This document shows positions 9,752 to 20,255 of a stretch of 64,000 nt of DNA, piece by piece. Numbering within the stretch: the first letter of the stretch is position 1; each line of letters begins with the position of its first letter. The DNA is from Culex pipiens pallens (lineage: Eukaryota; Arthropoda; Insecta; Diptera; Culicidae): the NCBI RefSeq assembly GCF_016801865.2, contig NC_068937.1:67065665-67129664 (forward strand), read 5' to 3'. The position numbers were made by a program, and so were the translations under genes. Below the pieces are notes generated by a model, which ran no database searches, had not been told where the DNA came from, and saw nothing but the letters and a program-made list of their open reading frames with translations.

Positions 9752-10050
9752 GTGTTTTTTGGGTGAGTGTGTGCGTGTGCGCGTGCGTCTGCGGCTGGCT
9801 CTGGTTGCTTCGATGACAACCAGTTCGCCAGTTTGATTTGGAGCGTCGTTCCGTCGGGTCGTTTGATTTTTTCGCGTTCGTCGTTGGAATATTTTGTTTT
9901 TTTTCGGGTGAGTGTGTGCGTGTGCGCGTGCGTCTGCGGCTGGCTCTGGTTGCTTCGATGACAACCTGTTTGCCAGTTCGATTTGGAGCGTCGTTCCGTC
10001 GGGTCGTTTGATTTTTTCGCGTTCGTCGTCGGAATATTTTGGTGTTTTTC
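9752..10050 (+). repeat. 145-bp tandem monomers matching the 5' UTR of the L1-like element
   Basis: Two nearly identical monomers (shared GGTTGCTTCGATGACAACC at 9803 and 9948, 145 bp apart) and the start of a third. Each holds a GT-rich half and a half matching 4864-4950. Monomer arrays of this kind form the 5' UTR promoter of some L1 families. After the third partial copy the sequence becomes unrelated, so no ORF1 follows. Confidence 0.7.
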
Positions 10051-10861
10051 GGGATCGTATGGATTCCAAAGACAAGCAGACACTGAATTGGTGAGCTCGT
10101 TCCTTTAAGGCAGTGCTGATTTCTAAGGTTTAGAACTAGTTAGTCGCTCAAATTTGAGTCAGCGGGGCGCTAGTTGCTCATGAGGGCGCTAACAGTGCAT
10201 AACCGTGATGAAGAGCGGTAATAGTGAAACCTTATGAGAAGTTGTTTCAAAATCGTACTAACAAATTTAAAACTATATATTGAACTCCTTTGTTGAACCG
10301 AACAAAATAAGTGAAATCTTGAAGCACAAGAACATTTGTTTTATACTTTTTTGAACTTTAATAAATATTCTTTTCACGACTTAATCATTGGGATTTTAAC
10401 TATAAGGTAATCATTTTGCAATTTAAGAATAGTAAACCAAAAAACATTTCCATAATCAATTCAAAAGATTTCTACACTATGTTTTTTAATCAACATTTCG
10501 TTAATTCAACATTTTTTAATTTAAAGATCTCAAAATTCGAAGCTGTTTTAAATTTAGAAGTATTCTAAATATAATTGAATAAATCTTTTATTTAGCATTA
10601 AATACGTTGCAACTTAAAACAATAATTGTTTAAAGTTTTGAGGATTTAAAAAATCCAATATTCAAAATTTTGTGGCTAAAATATTTTTAAATCTAGGAAG
10701 ATAATCATATCCATAGAAATTTAGTTTAATTATAAAATCATAAAAATAGTTGAATAGCTATTATTAAATAACGGTTGATGAATACTCCAGTTTATTATTA
10801 TTTGAAAGCAAAAAGCAAAAGAATCATCAAATATTTAAAAAAAAAACCATTGCTTTTTTAA
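10051..10861. other. AT-rich DNA with no gene
   Basis: About 150 bases (10100-10240) vaguely resemble the 339-bp tandem unit at 32990-34858 in reverse (CTGATTTCTA, AGTTAGTC, GGGCGCTA). The rest is AT-rich with nothing recognised. Confidence 0.4.
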
Positions 10862-11326
10862 CATTCCAACGCCCAAGGCTCCAAAAAAAATGGAACGGTT
10901 ACTTCAACTCGCTGGTTCTCGGGCATAACTCACCCAATCAAGACGATTCTTTTTTCCAGTGATTTGTTAGGATGTCTAGATGATCCTAGAACTTTGCAGA
11001 ACTAATTTTGATCAAATCTGTAGTTTTTGCGATCAAAAACAACGTTCCAACTTTTGTTTTCGCGTATAAAAAAAAATTCGCCGATATTCCGCGGAGGCAG
11101 TTGTTTTAAAAAAAGATAGAACATTTTTTCGGAAATTACAGATTTGATCAAATCAAGTTCTGCAAAATTTTAGGATCATCTAGACATTCTTACAAATCCC
11201 TGGAAACAAGAATCGTCCCGAATGGTTGAGTTATGCCCGAGAACCAGCGAGTTGAAGTTACCGTTCCAACTTTTTTGGGAGGCTTGGGCATCCGTGTAAG
11301 TTGGACATGCGTTGGGCGTTCCAGTG
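10862..11326. mobile_element. Foldback/MITE with about 200-bp inverted arms
   Basis: The left arm (CATTCCAACGCCCAA..., GGAACGGTTACTTCAACTCG, GATCATCC-type stretch) is mirrored in the right arm (CGAGTTGAAGTTACCGTTCC... GTTGGGCGTTCCAGTG). A segment of about 27 bases present in the right arm (near 11290-11315) is missing from the left. No transposase. The target duplication is unclear. Confidence 0.65.
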
Positions 11327-12067
11327 TGAAAAAAAATGTACTTGTGCGTTAAATTCAACAACAAAAGGTTGGTTGAAAATACTTATAGTTTTTTTTGTTT
11401 TTAATAAAAATAAAAGATGAAGGCCTAGAATTGGTTTTAAAATATTCTTTCATTCGCCTGAATTTTTATTTTTTTTTTGATCGTATCACATTTTGTTATG
11501 TATTGATATTTAGTTTTTTATACCTTTTATTTATAAATAAATTTATTTATATTTATATCATAAAACTTTGAGCGCAATTTCCTTCGACCTATTGAGTAAT
11601 AATTTGAAGTTTATAGGAAGATCACGGGTGCCTAATAAAATCTAACCTGATGTTTGGAACTGTTGGACATTTATTCTATAAAATATAAAAAGTGATTCAA
11701 GCGCTTTTCCCTAGAAAACATGACATGAAAACTCTAAAAAAATCAAAACCAGCTCACGAGCCGCACAGAAAACCTCGTTGACCACTGATCTAAACTATGT
11801 TTTCAGTGAAAAAATACATTATATGAACTTTAATGGTTTTTGAACAAGTGTTCGAAGCATTGAAAGTTTTTTCAAGTTTTCAGTGAAAAATATTCATGAA
11901 ACAGTTATGTATTTTTTTTTAAATAATTGTATGTTGTTGTTTATATTATTAATGTGACTTTAACCTAGAGAGGTCATTCGTCACTTAAAATAAATAATTG
12001 TATGAGTTTTCTGAAATGTAATACAAAGATTTAAAAGTTGAACAATTTATGTGGATGTTTATTTAAA
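11327..12067. other. AT-rich DNA with no gene
   Basis: A fragment at about 11745-11795 (ACGAGCCGCACAGAAAACC...GACCACTGATC) resembles the end of a hAT-type element. Otherwise nothing recognised. Confidence 0.4.
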
Positions 12068-12078
12068 AGTTAAATATA

Positions 12079-12945
12079 GGGCTTCCAAATTTCCCGGGTT
12101 TGAAATTTCCCGGGAAACGGGAAAATATTTTTCGAATTCCCGGGAAATTTTTAAAACAATCATAAGATCTATATTTTAATCATATTTGTTATGTTTCTCA
12201 AGCTTAAAATCATAGAATTAGCTCAATACTATCAATTTGTGATAATCTACACTTCAATCTTTATAAGGACGGCAGATTTTAGATAGCTTAAAAGAATTAA
12301 AAATGGATATTTTTAATCTTTGATGTGCTTTGGATTTTAAATGAACCACCATTTTTAATCCAAGGTGATAAAAACTCAATATGTCTTCTAAATTTATTTA
12401 TTTATTTTTTTAATATGACATGACGAGGACAACAACAACAGTTAATGTAAAATTTGAGATTAGTTTAGAATTTCATGTTTTATGTAAAACATATTTTACA
12501 AAATATCTTTAAATCAGTCCTGCCAACTGAGGAAAATCGGGACTGCAGTCTGAATATTTACAGGAGATTTAATAGCAATAAATGTGGTAATCGGTGTACT
12601 AATTATTTTGTTCTGTTTAAAAGAAAATCAATTGAAAAAATAAAACATTTAGTAAAATAAATTTTCCATAATAATCCAAATCAATACTTATTTATAATTC
12701 AATGCTAATTTAAATGCTTTAAAATTCTTATCGATAACTAAGTGAATCCTTGTTCATCTATCTCCACAACCAAATCGGAATTTCCAAACCGAAATTAGTT
12801 TCTTTTTCAATTTCGGGAATTCCCGGGACAAATCTAAAAAATCCCGGAATTCGGGAATTCCCGGTTTTGTAAAAATCCCGGGAATTTTGTCCCGGGAATT
12901 TTGTCCCGGGAATTTTGTTCCGGGCACTCCCGGGATGAACGCACT
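12079..12945. mobile_element. Insertion rich in TTCCCGGGAA palindromes, flanked by 11-bp repeats
   Basis: Flanked by identical direct repeats AGTTAAATATA (12068-12078 and 12946-12956), read as a target duplication. Both ends are packed with variants of TTCCCGGGAA (left 12090-12150, right 12805-12935), including three consecutive copies of a roughly 16-bp unit containing CCCGGGAATTTTG. The middle is AT-rich and noncoding. The class is unknown. Confidence 0.55.
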
Positions 12946-12956
12946 AGTTAAATATA

Positions 12957-14867
12957 TTGATATTAAATAGGGCACATAATCAATAAAACACTCGATATTT
13001 TTTATATTGTTTTTTTTTTAATTCAATGAACCGTATTAAAAAAGTATGTCAGATTTTTTAAATGCTTGCATTTATCTGAATAACAGGAATCCCAGCAGGT
13101 AAAGTGCAAGCATCAATCTATTATTTTTAAAACTGCTGTATATTTTTTCAAATCAATCGCCTTAGAAACAAAAATCATGCTAATGCCTGAAAGACTCTAA
13201 ATAACATATATGAAAAATATTTAACCGCAAATAAAAAGTTACCGAAACTAAATTTAACAGGATTTAAGCTTTCATTGAAATTATCTTATATACCTATTTG
13301 GGAGTACCCAATTATAAAATCTCATTGAAAATAAAAGATTCAATGTTATTCTGCTTGGAATCGGAAAATAATGTAGAAATCGAAATTTAATTATGTTTGT
13401 ATTGAAAAACAACCATTCAAAATTTTGAACATTTGCATTAAAACAAAGTTACTTGGATATTTTGAAAACAAATGATTGCAAAGCAACTGGGCAGGTTGAA
13501 AATGCATTTTAAAACACTTTTTTCATTAAAATGTATGGAGTATGGCTTGTTATTTATTTTTTAATATTTATTTTCTATTTTTTGCTGGTTGGCCTCAGTC
13601 GAGGGACATAAACTTCAAAAAAAAATTTCAACGGCTTTTTTGTATTTCACAAAAAAAAGATCCCAAAAGATTTTCGATTCAATTCAATTAGTTTTTATAA
13701 GTTATATAAACTCACAAATCCATATTTCTTATATCCTTATTGAGTTTCAGAGTTCCTATGATTTACTATGACTTGTAGTGTAATTTATGTTGGTGTTATT
13801 GGATATTATAAGAATAGATTTTCCAAGAAAAAAAAGCCACTGCATTTTTGTATTGTTTGAGTTTAAATATATGTTTGAAAAAAAATATAATAATAACAAA
13901 ATTTTACAGATGAATATAAAAATAATGAATTGAATAAAAACTTCGAGTTCGAGTTCAAACGAATTCCAATGATACCGAACACCGCGGTTCTTTTTTAAAC
14001 TCTGGTCTTTTAAAAGAATTGTCCAAGAAGGAATAATTTTTAAACATGTTATCAACATAATTTATCGAATTTTCAACAAATTTTATTGTTAAATTTGTTT
14101 TTGAGAATTGAAAAAAACAATTTCAAATATTTCAATGCTAATAAAAAATAATCCCAACATTGTCCCTTGGTGTACTTTTTCAAGTACTTTATAATAAAAA
14201 CGGCTATTTCCCGACATTTTCTGAGCTGAATCGTCATGTTTTATTGGGGTGTCTATAGCAACTTTCTCATCTATATATATTGAAAGACTCTTAATAGCAT
14301 TGATGTCAATATTTGAAAACCACTTAATAGTTTTCAAGCTCAAATTTTCAGTTTCTTACTTTTTTAAATCCAAAAGTAAATGGTTTATAAACAAAATGAA
14401 GTAACTTTTCATTGTATTGATCGTACATTAAAGTATTAGCCGAATACAAATTTAAGTATTTCAAATTGCTCTACTCTACTCAATATCTGAGAGATTTCGG
14501 AAAAAAAATCCTTTTGCCCGAATAAACTTCAGCGTTTATAGACGTTATCGATCAAATCAGAATGTAGAAAAGAGTTAACAGAATATTTTTTCTAAATAAA
14601 ATATCAGTATTCGTTCAATTTTGGCAGAAATAAATATAATTTTAAAAATAAAAAGCAATTTCTCCAAAGTCCTAGATTTAAGTTTGGATGCCATTCAAGC
14701 ATTCGAACATTTAGGTTCAAGTAGAAATGTTGACATAGAGACCGCCAAGACCTATGGGTTTCAAGGGCATCTTCTCGTTTTTAGTTACATATTTTTTATC
14801 AAATAATTTATATAACTCCAATGTGAAATAGCTTTTAAAATCACACCATTCTTAAAAAATATCCTTT
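12957..14867. other. AT-rich DNA with a MITE fragment, no gene
   Basis: The stretch at 13595-13640 repeats the terminal part of the MITE at 3823-4579. Short open frames in this interval have no recognisable content. Confidence 0.4.
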
Positions 14868-15298
14868 TCATCCATATTTTGAAAAAGAGCGAAAGAGCCG
14901 TTCAAAAGAACCGCTATTTTTAATGAGCGATCGAAAATGAGCGGCTCCTAAAATAGAGCGGTTTTGCCCACCTCTAACATAATTATATTTTTCCAACCTC
15001 CAACCCAAGTAGCATTTGGCAACATGATAAATTTGACTAAGTCCAGTTTTTGTTTTGTTTTGCTGTAGAAACATATAAATGACATTTTAGCAACAATACG
15101 TTGCAATGTTGCAAACGTTTCGAATTGAAAACAACTTTGCAACAATCTATTTCGTTTTGTAATCGAAACATATTGAAAACTTGTTGGTTCCATTGTTGCA
15201 ACATGTGACTTAGCCCGATTTGTGTGCTAAGAATAATATTGAAATCAAAAATCCTTAGATACAGTTCTGCCCAACCATTTGCCCTATCATCAATTCAT
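14868..15298. repeat. Dispersed-repeat fragment with GAGCGG-type motifs
   Basis: At 14880-14990 there are repeated short motifs (GAGCGAAAGAGCCG, GAGCGATCG, GAGCGGCTCC, GAGCGGTTTTGCCCACCTCTA) typical of the end of a TIR element. No coding content. Confidence 0.35.
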
Positions 15299-15368
15299 CC
15301 GTGGCTCAGTAGTAGAGGCAAGGTGTGATGATTTCAAGGTACCAGTCCAGAATCCCGACCGGGGCACT
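15299..15368 (+). repeat. tRNA-like sequence, possible degenerate SINE head
   Basis: GTGGCTCAGTAGTAGAGGC resembles a tRNA D-arm with A box, and CCAGAATCCCGACCGG lies at the right distance for a degraded T-arm/B box. No clean cloverleaf, so a real tRNA gene is unlikely. T-rich sequence follows. No target duplication identified. Confidence 0.35.
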
Positions 15369-15845
15369 TCAGTTTTTTTGTTTAAAAAAGATTTTTTTTT
15401 TGTTACGCGCAAATTAAACGACAACATCATGACAACACTATGTTGTGATAGCACATTTTGGGTGTTACGAAATAGTTGCATTTAAGGATCCGCAACAAAA
15501 AATGTTATTTTGGAACCAATTCACACCTTTTTCGCAAAACTTGCATTTTTGACTTGTAGAAAACTTTGTCTATAGAGTTCTAATATCTAATAAGATTTCT
15601 AATAAGTAAACGATTTTGCATCAATGCATCAATGCTTCCAAAAATTTATCTGTGTCTTGAGATGGGATTTTCTGATCATTAATCTTTGGCAAAGTTTTAC
15701 GTTATGATCAGGTTTGTCTAGAAAACAAATATTTTTTTTATGAAAAAAGATTTTAATAAATTTATATTCGTCAGTTCATAATGCCAATATTTTAGGTAGC
15801 TGTATTTTATGACGGACGAAGCTATGTTAGAAAAACAGTTTAATA
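15369..15845. other. AT-rich flank, nothing recognised
   Basis: No gene or repeat structure that I can support up to the target duplication of the gypsy element. Confidence 0.4.
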
Positions 15846-15849
15846 AAAG

Positions 15850-17947
15850 TGTAACCGTTGTACTAAATTGGTTTATTTGATTCTAAAAAACATCACAAAT
15901 TTAGCGCTTTGCGCAAACTCTATTTATATAACATTTTCATTTATTATTATTATCATATTAATTGAATTCAAAATACGATTTCGAAGATAGCCCCTTTGAA
16001 AAGACACTCACTGCTTCACAGTGAGTGACGGAGTGCAAGCACTCGCGTTTACCCCTGATGATTAGGCAACCCCCATAACGTGAGTTCGCTGCGCGCGCTT
16101 CGACGAGCGGTTGCTCCAACCGACACGTGATTGGAACTCAGTTACGATCTTAGGAGGCCGCACGTGCAGATTCTGAACCAAGGGTTTGACTCGTTTATCT
16201 TCGTGAGAATTGGAAAAGGAGAGCGTGTAGGCCGTGTACCTTCAGCGTACCGAGTGGGAGCGGGACACACTATTAGAGAGCGATATTTCCCGAATTGGCT
16301 AAACCCAACGCAACGTTTACGTGCATCCGGTGGGTTCGTACGTAACTTCGGCGATCAGTTTCCCAGGCTCGAGTCTGAGAAATTTTAGTAACTCGATCAC
16401 ATTCTCCTAACCCGTGGAACGATTCGGAAGTGCAGTGAATTTGCTGGAGTTGTAACGTAGGTAATCTGCGCGAGGTTCGATCTCGGGTGTTAATTTAAAG
16501 TTAACTTTTCAGAAGCTAGGCCGATAGAAAAGTAGTGCGATAGATAGCTAGCTTTTGTGACCTTTGTGCGAGAACCTGCGAAGAAAGGTAATGTAGTCAG
16601 TGTGCGAAATAGTGCGTGCTCTAATACGATCGTTTCGACGGTCCGTGTTCCATTTAGGCAGCGTGGTCACAAGTTTACTTGTCTCCGGCGGCTTCCCTCG
16701 TCCGCGGACGGGATTGCTGGCCAAGCTACAACCCTGTGGCCAGCCGCCGCGCCGTCAACATCGTGGCAGAAAACCCCCGGTCGTACCGCAACCTCTTGAC
16801 CGAGCCACTCCAGTCACCTGTGGCCTTTTTGACGCAAACGCCTGGCCGCACCGCAACCTAGTGGCCACGGCGATCTTCGTCGACTCGTGAGGATTCTTCA
16901 CGAATCACCGTTCGAAACTGCCTGGCCCCCAACAACCACGTGGCCCGCAGCGAACGCCTCGAACACGCCGTGACGCGGTCACGGACCGCCGGTCGGCAGA
17001 CCTGAAGACCGCCCACGTGGAAAATCGATCGGTTCCAGACGCCTGGTAGGTGAGTCGATCATCCGCCACTCAACCATCGTGATCGCACAACAGCAGCAGT
17101 AGCAGAACTTGCAGAGCAGCAGTCTACGGCGCCGGCCAGGGCGAAGTAGAGGAGAAAGAACGCGCACAACGACGACGACGACGGGCTCGTAAGTACAAAA
17201 CTCTGTGTGTTAGTTGTCCGTGTGCACATGTGACGTCCCCTCGAACCACAGAGTTCGCAAGCATGTACGCCCCGCGCTAGCCCGCACCGCTAGCCCCCCC
17301 AAGAACGCCCCATTGTTGAAGATCTCCGGAGAAGAATTAAGAGCACGCACACTGTAGGATAGGGTGGTCGCAATCAGAAGATGAATTGTAGCTATTAGGG
17401 AATAAAACTGAACTCCAAAATGTTAATCTGCGATCTTTAAATGCCGTCTTTAATAAAGTCCCTATTTACCCCTATTCGAGTTGCTTTGGTTGATGCTTGG
17501 GAAAGAATTTAGTTATGAGCGCTTGCGCTGCGCTTCAGCGGTCTGCTGCGCACCGGTCACTCTGCGACACCTGGTGGTGGGATCAGTAACTATCAATGAT
17601 GAATGAGTATTGATGTTGGGAGCTTTCGTTGAGCACGTTGGTTTTAGGTCAATTCGGGCATTATGGGCTCGGATAATACTGAAGTTCGGTAAGTCGGACG
17701 CAGGGAAACTGCGGGGAAAGCTGAATCGTTCTCCAAACCTCTTCTCACGAGTAAACTGGACCTTCCTAAGGAAGAGTCTCAAGCTGGGCAACTTTAGATC
17801 AGGCGGGTGGTCCTCTAACGAGGTGGCGCTTAAGCTATCCGCTTCTTCCAGTGCGCTTCGGCGATCTCGCACATTTCCCTGTAACATTTCTTGGAATTTT
17901 CCCTGTACCGTACCATGACGTTCTGGTCCAACGTCCGTACGGTTACA
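15850..17947 (+). repeat. 5' LTR (2098 bp)
   Basis: Starts TGTAACCG and ends CGGTTACA. The offset to the 3' LTR is constant at 11,699 bases, so there are no indels. By eye they differ only at 15955, 15999, 17217 and 17609. Poly(A) signals AATAAA occur at 17401-17406 and 17452-17457. The GC-rich middle contains reading frames repeated in both LTRs that are not considered genes. It would supply the RNA polymerase II promoter. Confidence 0.95.
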
Positions 17948-17950
17948 TTT

Positions 17951-17961
17951 TGGCGCCCAAC
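17951..17961 (+). promoter_or_regulatory. Primer binding site, tRNA-Lys type
   Basis: TGGCGCCCAAC three bases after the LTR end is complementary to the 3' end (…GTTGGGCGCCA) of insect tRNA-Lys as I remember it. It would prime minus-strand DNA synthesis. The match stops after 11 bases. Confidence 0.8.
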
Positions 17962-18148
17962 TACAGTCACGAAGTCACGGAAAGTTTATCTTGGTAGAAA
18001 ATAATGTTTTAGACCATATTTAGGTTTATTTTAAGGTTTTGGAAATTAAATATGGTTGTTTTGGAAAATACAATTTTGCGTGAGAAATTGAGATAATGTT
18101 TTAGGATACTTTTTCGAACATTTTTGGAATGTTTTGTTAAAACATTTC

Positions 18149-20076
18149 CAGGGTTGTTACGGACGGCGCGGATCGCGCGGATGGCGCGGATGGCGCGTAT
18201 CGCGCGGATCTGGCGCGGATTTGCTGGCTAATTTTGTTCAGGCGCGGATTTCGCGCGGATAGCAATTTTCATAAATAAAATAATTTAGAACGATAGAATT
18301 TCTTCAAGTTACAAAGGAAAATATTATAAGCAATTAAATAAATTCAATCTTTTTCTTTGAGTGCAAAAACATCAATTTCTAAGAAGTTGTTAATGAAGAA
18401 AATTTTCTTCTGAAAATTATTCATTGTTTTTTTCTTAATACGAATCTTCAAAATAATCTTCAAGGAGCGTTTATTTTTCAAAATGTATTGAGATTTCTTA
18501 TATAAATTTTACATAACATTACAACTCATAATTTTTGTTAACATTTGCTTACCTGGTTTAAATATTTTTTTATAATTATTCACATGATACATTTAAATTT
18601 TATCTTCTGACTCATATTTTAAACTTTTTCCAAAGATTTAGACATAAGGATGTACATAAATGATTCTTAGGGTATGTTCCGGATGATTTAACCCTTAGAT
18701 TTTTTTTTGATCGATACAGGGTTCCAAAGTTTCCAAGGCATTTTTTAATTTAGCATACAATAAATATTGAGCGAGCATATTAATTACAATTTCAAAATTA
18801 CAAAATTCGAAAAATTACAGAATTTCAAAAAGCTTAAGATCTTTTTAGATTTTTTAAGTTTTTTCAAACTGAATTTTAAATTTTGAAATTTGTGTTATAT
18901 TAAAAATTGAAAGATTCTGTTGCCACTCTGATTTGTGTAGAATTGGTTCTACTCCCAATTATCAAAACATGACGGAATCCACTTAGCAATCTGCTAAAAT
19001 CTCCGTCTAAAATTGAAAATTTCAGAATTTACATATTCAATTAAACAAAAAAATTACCATGGATTTTTTTAATTCTTAATTTTTTAATGTTTCAAGAAAG
19101 TTCTTATTAAATTATTAAATTATTAAATTATTAAATTATTAAATTAATAAATTATTAAATTATTAAATTATTAAATTATTAAATTATTAAATTATTAAAT
19201 TATTAAATTATTAAATTATTAAATTATTAAATTATTAAATTATTAAATTATTAAATTATTAAATTATTAAATTATTAAATTATTAAATTATTAAATTATT
19301 AAATTATTAAATTATTAAATTATTAAATTATTAAATTATTAAATTATTAAATTATTAAATTATTAAATTATTAAATTATTAAATTATTAAATTATTAAAT
19401 TATTAAATTATTAAATTATTATTAAATGATTAAATTATTAAATTATTAAATTATTTAAATATTTAATAATTTAATTATTTAATTATTTAATTATTTAATT
19501 ATTTAACAATTTAATTATTAAATTATTGAATTATTTAATTATTTAATTATTTAATTATTTAGTTATTTAATTATTTAATTATTTTATTATTTGATCATTT
19601 AATTATTAAATAATTGTTTTTTTGCCATTTTCTTAGTTCGAATCATTTTCGGAGTCATATTTTAGTTTAGAGAAAGTTAGAGAAGAAAATTTGGTGAAAA
19701 TTATCAAGTCCCTAGATTTTATAATTTGGTAATTTATTTTAGGGTTTTAATTTTTTTAAATGTCTGAATTTAATTTTTTTCCTAAATTTGTTTTTAAAGC
19801 AACGATATTTAAAGTGTTACAAAAAATGCTAATATTGTTTCAGAAATGGCAGAAAAGGTTCCACTTGGTGCAGGTGGGATATGAATCCACAACTGATCAA
19901 CGGACCAGTAATGCTTTCTGTATTATTCTTTTTTCGTTTAAAATTTTATTCATTATGTTACTCTCTTCTATGTTTGTCGCGATTTTTTTATATGGCGCGG
20001 ATTTCGCGCGGATTGGGTTTTGGGGTCGGCGCGGATCTGGCGCGGATTTTTTTTCGAGTTTTTCGTAACAACCCTG
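18149..20076. mobile_element. TIR element with internal 8-bp array, inserted in the gypsy leader
   Basis: Termini CAGGGTTGTTAC and GTAACAACCCTG are exact 12-bp inverted repeats, flanked by CATTTC on both sides (18143-18148 and 20077-20082). Inside both ends are GC-rich repeats of GCGCGGAT. The interior is AT-rich: an ATTAAATT octamer array, then a roughly mirrored array. No transposase frame, so non-autonomous; the CAGGG terminus suggests hAT, but the 6-bp duplication is short for that group (8 bp). The right end is homologous, in reverse, to 59528 onward. Confidence 0.8.
19104..19615. repeat. Octamer arrays ATTAAATT then ATTATTTA
   Basis: About 42 nearly perfect copies of an 8-bp unit to about 19440, then about 170 bp of a different AT octamer of nearly opposite polarity. 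Noncoding. Confidence 0.85.
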
Positions 20077-20255
20077 CATTTCGTTTATTTCGGGAAACAC
20101 TGTTTGGAAAGATACATTTTTTATTTTATTTTTGGTGGAAAACTTTATTAGTGGGTACAAGTAAGATTAAAGATTATTAGTATATTATATTATAGTATAT
20201 AAGGCCTATTTCATACACTTTCTTTGCAAAACACTCATATTAGTTGGTTTTAAAG

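Noticed and set aside
16131..17918. Several frames of 60-124 codons repeated at 27830-29617
   Set aside because: They lie entirely within the LTRs and are duplicated only because the LTRs are. No known LTR-encoded protein is resembled.
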